Assembly: GCF_030704305.1 (NCBI RefSeq)
Contig: NZ_CP131935.1
Span: 3,410,001-3,474,000 of the forward strand
DNA: 64,000 nt
Direction: 5' to 3'
Origin: Massilia sp. R2A-15
GTDB taxonomy: Bacteria; Pseudomonadota; Gammaproteobacteria; Burkholderiales; Burkholderiaceae_D
Positions within the stretch are counted from its first letter, which is position 1; every line of letters begins with the position of its first letter. This document shows positions 61,900 through 64,000 of this stretch, piece after piece. The notes under the pieces were generated by a model. That model saw nothing but the letters and a program-made list of their open reading frames with translations, was not told the DNA's origin and made no database searches. Made by a program: the position numbers and the translations under genes.

Positions 61900-63912
61900 A
61901 TGCCAACGAGACTACGCCCACTCCCTTGCGCGCTTGCGGCGCTGCTGATGCACGCTTCCTGCCACGCCGACGACGATGTCCTGCAGCGCATCCTGGTGCA
62001 GGGTTCGCGCGCGAGCCAGCTGGGCATCGCCGATTCGGCCAACGCCGGCACCGTCAGCCAGAAGCAGCTCGAGGCGCGCACCGTGTACCGGCCCGGCGAA
62101 CTGCTCGAAGCGACGCCCGGGCTGATCGTGAGCCAGCATAGCGGCGAAGGCAAGGCCAACCAGTTCTACCTGCGCGGCTTCAACCTCGATCACGGCACCG
62201 ACCTGCGCACCACCGTGGATGACATGCCGGTCAACCAGCGCAGCCACGCGCACGGCCAGGGCTGGACCGACCTCAATTTCGTGATCCCCGAACTGGCCGC
62301 GCGGCTCGATTACAGGAAGGGGCCGTACTCGGCGCAGGAAGGCGATTTCGCCTCCGCCGGCAGCGCCGCGATGACGTATTCCAACCGGCTGACGCAAAAC
62401 GTGGCCAGCGCCACCATCGGCCAGAACGGCTATGCGCGCACCATGCTGGCCGGATCACCCGACGCAGGCAAGGGCAGCGTGCTGTACGCGCTCGAGCTGC
62501 TGCACAACGACGGACCGTTCGTCCATCCCGACGACTACCAGAAGGTCAACGGGGTGCTGCGCTACAGCGAAGGCTACGCCAACAACGGCTTCTCGGTGAC
62601 CGCGATGGCCTACAGCGGCAAGTGGAATGCGACCGACCAGGTGCCGTTGCGCGCGGTGGACGCCGGCGCCCTGGACCGCTTCGATGCGATCGACCCGACC
62701 GACGGCGGCAACGCGCACCGCTACAGCCTGTCGGGCGTGTGGCGCCGCACCGGGTCCGACTCGGCCTCCAAGGTGAGCGTCTACATGATCCGCAACCAGC
62801 TGGACCTGTATTCGAACTTCACCTACTTCCTCGACGATCCCGTCAACGGCGACCAGTTCAGCCAGCCGGACCGGCGCGTCACCAGCGGCGTGAACGCGAG
62901 CCATACGTGGCACGCGCACCCGGGCGGGCGGGTGTCCGACTTCACCGTCGGCTTCCAGCTGCAAAACGATAATATCTTCAACGGCTTGTACCACACGAAG
63001 GCACGCGAGCGCCTGTCCGCCACGCGGGAAGACCACGTGACCGAAACCAGCCTTGGCGTGTATGTCGAAAACCACACGCGCTGGAACGACTGGTTGCGCA
63101 CCACCGCCGGCGTGCGCGGGGACGCTTACCGCTTCAAGGTGCGCGGCGATCTGGCCGCCAATTCGGGCACTGCGAACGACAGCCTGCTCAGTCCATCGTT
63201 GAACCTGGCGTTCGGGCCGTGGAAGCAGACCGACTTTTACGTCAATTTCGGCAACGGCTTTCACAGCAACGACGCGCGCGGCACCGTGGCGCAGGTCGCG
63301 GGCCTGGTGCGTTCGCGCGGAATGGAGGCTGGCGTGCGCACCGAGATCGTGCCGGGCCTGCAAACGTCGCTGTCGCTGTATCGCCTCGACTTCGATTCCG
63401 AGCTTACTTTTGTTGGCGACGCCGGCACGACAGAAGCGGGCCGCCCCAGCCGGCGCAACGGCATCGAGATTTCGAATTACTACAAGCCGCTGAAGTGGCT
63501 GACCATCGACGTCGATGCGGCGTTCGCGCGCGCCCGTTCGCGCGACTTTGCGCCGGAAGGCGACCGCATACCGGGCGCGGTCGAAGGCGTCGGCCAGATC
63601 GCGCTGACCGTGGACCAGCTGGGCGCCTGGTCGGGCGCGCTGCGGCTGCGCTATTTCGGCCCGCGTCCGCTCATCGAAGACAACAGCGTGCGGTCCAAAC
63701 CAAGCATGACCATCAACGGCCGCATCGCCTACCGCATCAGCAAGTCCATGAAGGTCGAACTGGAAGGCTTCAACCTGGCCAACCGGCGCGATTCGGCGAT
63801 CGACTACCTGTACGCGTCGCGCCTGAAGAACGAAACGGCGGCGGTCACGGACATCCACTTCCACCCGATCGAGTCGCGCTCGGCGCGCGTCACGCTGATC
63901 AGGAACTGGTAA
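61900..63912 (+). CDS. TonB-dependent outer-membrane receptor
   Basis: The 670-residue protein has a signal peptide (LPCALAALLMHASCHADD), a plug (QRILVQGSRASQLGIADSANAGTVSQKQLEARTVYRPGELLEATPGLIVSQHSGEGKANQFYLRGFNLDHGTD) and a barrel ending in an aromatic residue (SARVTLIRNW). It differs from the large maltodextrin-type receptor at 18508-21192 and looks like the receptor class with the FYLRGFNLDHGTDL plug. It is last in the M1-M1-DUF6702 run, so it may import products of peptide processing or a metal or peptide-derived chelate. The substrate is not readable. Confidence 0.9.
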   Translation: MPTRLRPLPCALAALLMHASCHADDDVLQRILVQGSRASQLGIADSANAGTVSQKQLEARTVYRPGELLEATPGLIVSQHSGEGKANQFYLRGFNLDHGTDLRTTVDDMPVNQRSHAHGQGWTDLNFVIPELAARLDYRKGPYSAQEGDFASAGSAAMTYSNRLTQNVASATIGQNGYARTMLAGSPDAGKGSVLYALELLHNDGPFVHPDDYQKVNGVLRYSEGYANNGFSVTAMAYSGKWNATDQVPLRAVDAGALDRFDAIDPTDGGNAHRYSLSGVWRRTGSDSASKVSVYMIRNQLDLYSNFTYFLDDPVNGDQFSQPDRRVTSGVNASHTWHAHPGGRVSDFTVGFQLQNDNIFNGLYHTKARERLSATREDHVTETSLGVYVENHTRWNDWLRTTAGVRGDAYRFKVRGDLAANSGTANDSLLSPSLNLAFGPWKQTDFYVNFGNGFHSNDARGTVAQVAGLVRSRGMEAGVRTEIVPGLQTSLSLYRLDFDSELTFVGDAGTTEAGRPSRRNGIEISNYYKPLKWLTIDVDAAFARARSRDFAPEGDRIPGAVEGVGQIALTVDQLGAWSGALRLRYFGPRPLIEDNSVRSKPSMTINGRIAYRISKSMKVELEGFNLANRRDSAIDYLYASRLKNETAAVTDIHFHPIESRSARVTLIRNW

Positions 63913-63953
63913 GGGCCGCACGCAGGTGAGTCAAAAATGCTACGCTATCGGCG

Positions 63954-64000
63954 ATGACGACTCCCGCCCTTCCCTTTACCGATCCATCCGAGCTGGCGCA
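63954..64000 (+). CDS. Start of an unidentified gene, cut by window edge
   Basis: An open frame beginning MTTPALPFTDPSELA runs from ATG 63954 off the window. Only 15 complete codons are seen. The AT-richer stretch TCAAAAATGCTACGCTAT just upstream may hold its promoter. Too short to assign. Confidence 0.35.
   Translation, partial: MTTPALPFTDPSELA

Overview
The window is GC-rich, densely coded chromosomal DNA from a Gram-negative bacterium. The sequence points to a betaproteobacterium of the Oxalobacteraceae (Massilia/Duganella/Telluria type): a glucokinase fused to an RpiR/HexR regulator, a phasin, outer-membrane TonB-dependent receptors, and many short GGTCAGGTCC-type repeats between genes. 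This placement is inference from gene content. No rRNA, tRNA, CRISPR array or intact insertion sequence was seen.

Region 1 (about 1-29,440) is an alpha-glucan (starch/maltodextrin/pullulan) utilisation locus with some ordinary genes inside it. It holds a GH13 alpha-glucosidase cut by the window edge, a POT-family transporter, a secreted pullulanase, a glucokinase-RpiR fusion, a MalS-like alpha-amylase, phosphoglucomutase, two divergent GPH/SUC-type sugar transporters, a TonB-dependent receptor, and a tight operon of secreted cyclomaltodextrinase, GH133 debranching enzyme, a multidomain six-hairpin glycosidase and an esterase. The likely flow is glucan entry through the receptor, periplasmic trimming, import by the MFS carriers, cytoplasmic hydrolysis, and phosphorylation by the glucokinase half of the fusion. 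HexR-like 15-bp palindromes recur in three of the locus's intergenic regions, so the regulator half of the fusion may control it. A TacA/TacT-like toxin-antitoxin pair and a cysteine-less glutaredoxin-like gene lie between two inverted repeat copies at 15.05-16.50 kb, followed by a DEAD-box RNA helicase.

Region 2 (29.4-41.7 kb) is ordinary chromosome: two GNAT acetyltransferases, a CodA-like deaminase, a phasin with its own terminator, an MdlA/MdlB-like ABC exporter pair, a TPR-GGDEF protein, a small lipoprotein and a molybdopterin oxidoreductase.

Region 3 (41.7-49.6 kb, minus strand) is the most unusual part: five tightly packed genes around a 1202-residue tubulin/FtsZ-like protein with a C-terminal GYF_2-like domain. 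Its partners are a vWA-like secreted membrane protein, a small membrane protein and two zinc-ribbon proteins, one with a proline-rich linker. It resembles the predicted FtsZ-like/vWA membrane-remodelling systems known only from comparative genomics.

Region 4 (49.8-64 kb) holds an orphan Phd-type antitoxin, an M29-like peptidase plus PhyH dioxygenase pair, a lower-GC island with an amber-interrupted lysozyme and a small secreted protein (possible effector/immunity remnant) between two repeat copies, a CHASE-like histidine kinase with a REC/HD-GYP partner, and an operon-like run of two near-duplicate M1 peptidases, a DUF6702-like protein and a second TonB-dependent receptor. A further gene begins at the right edge.
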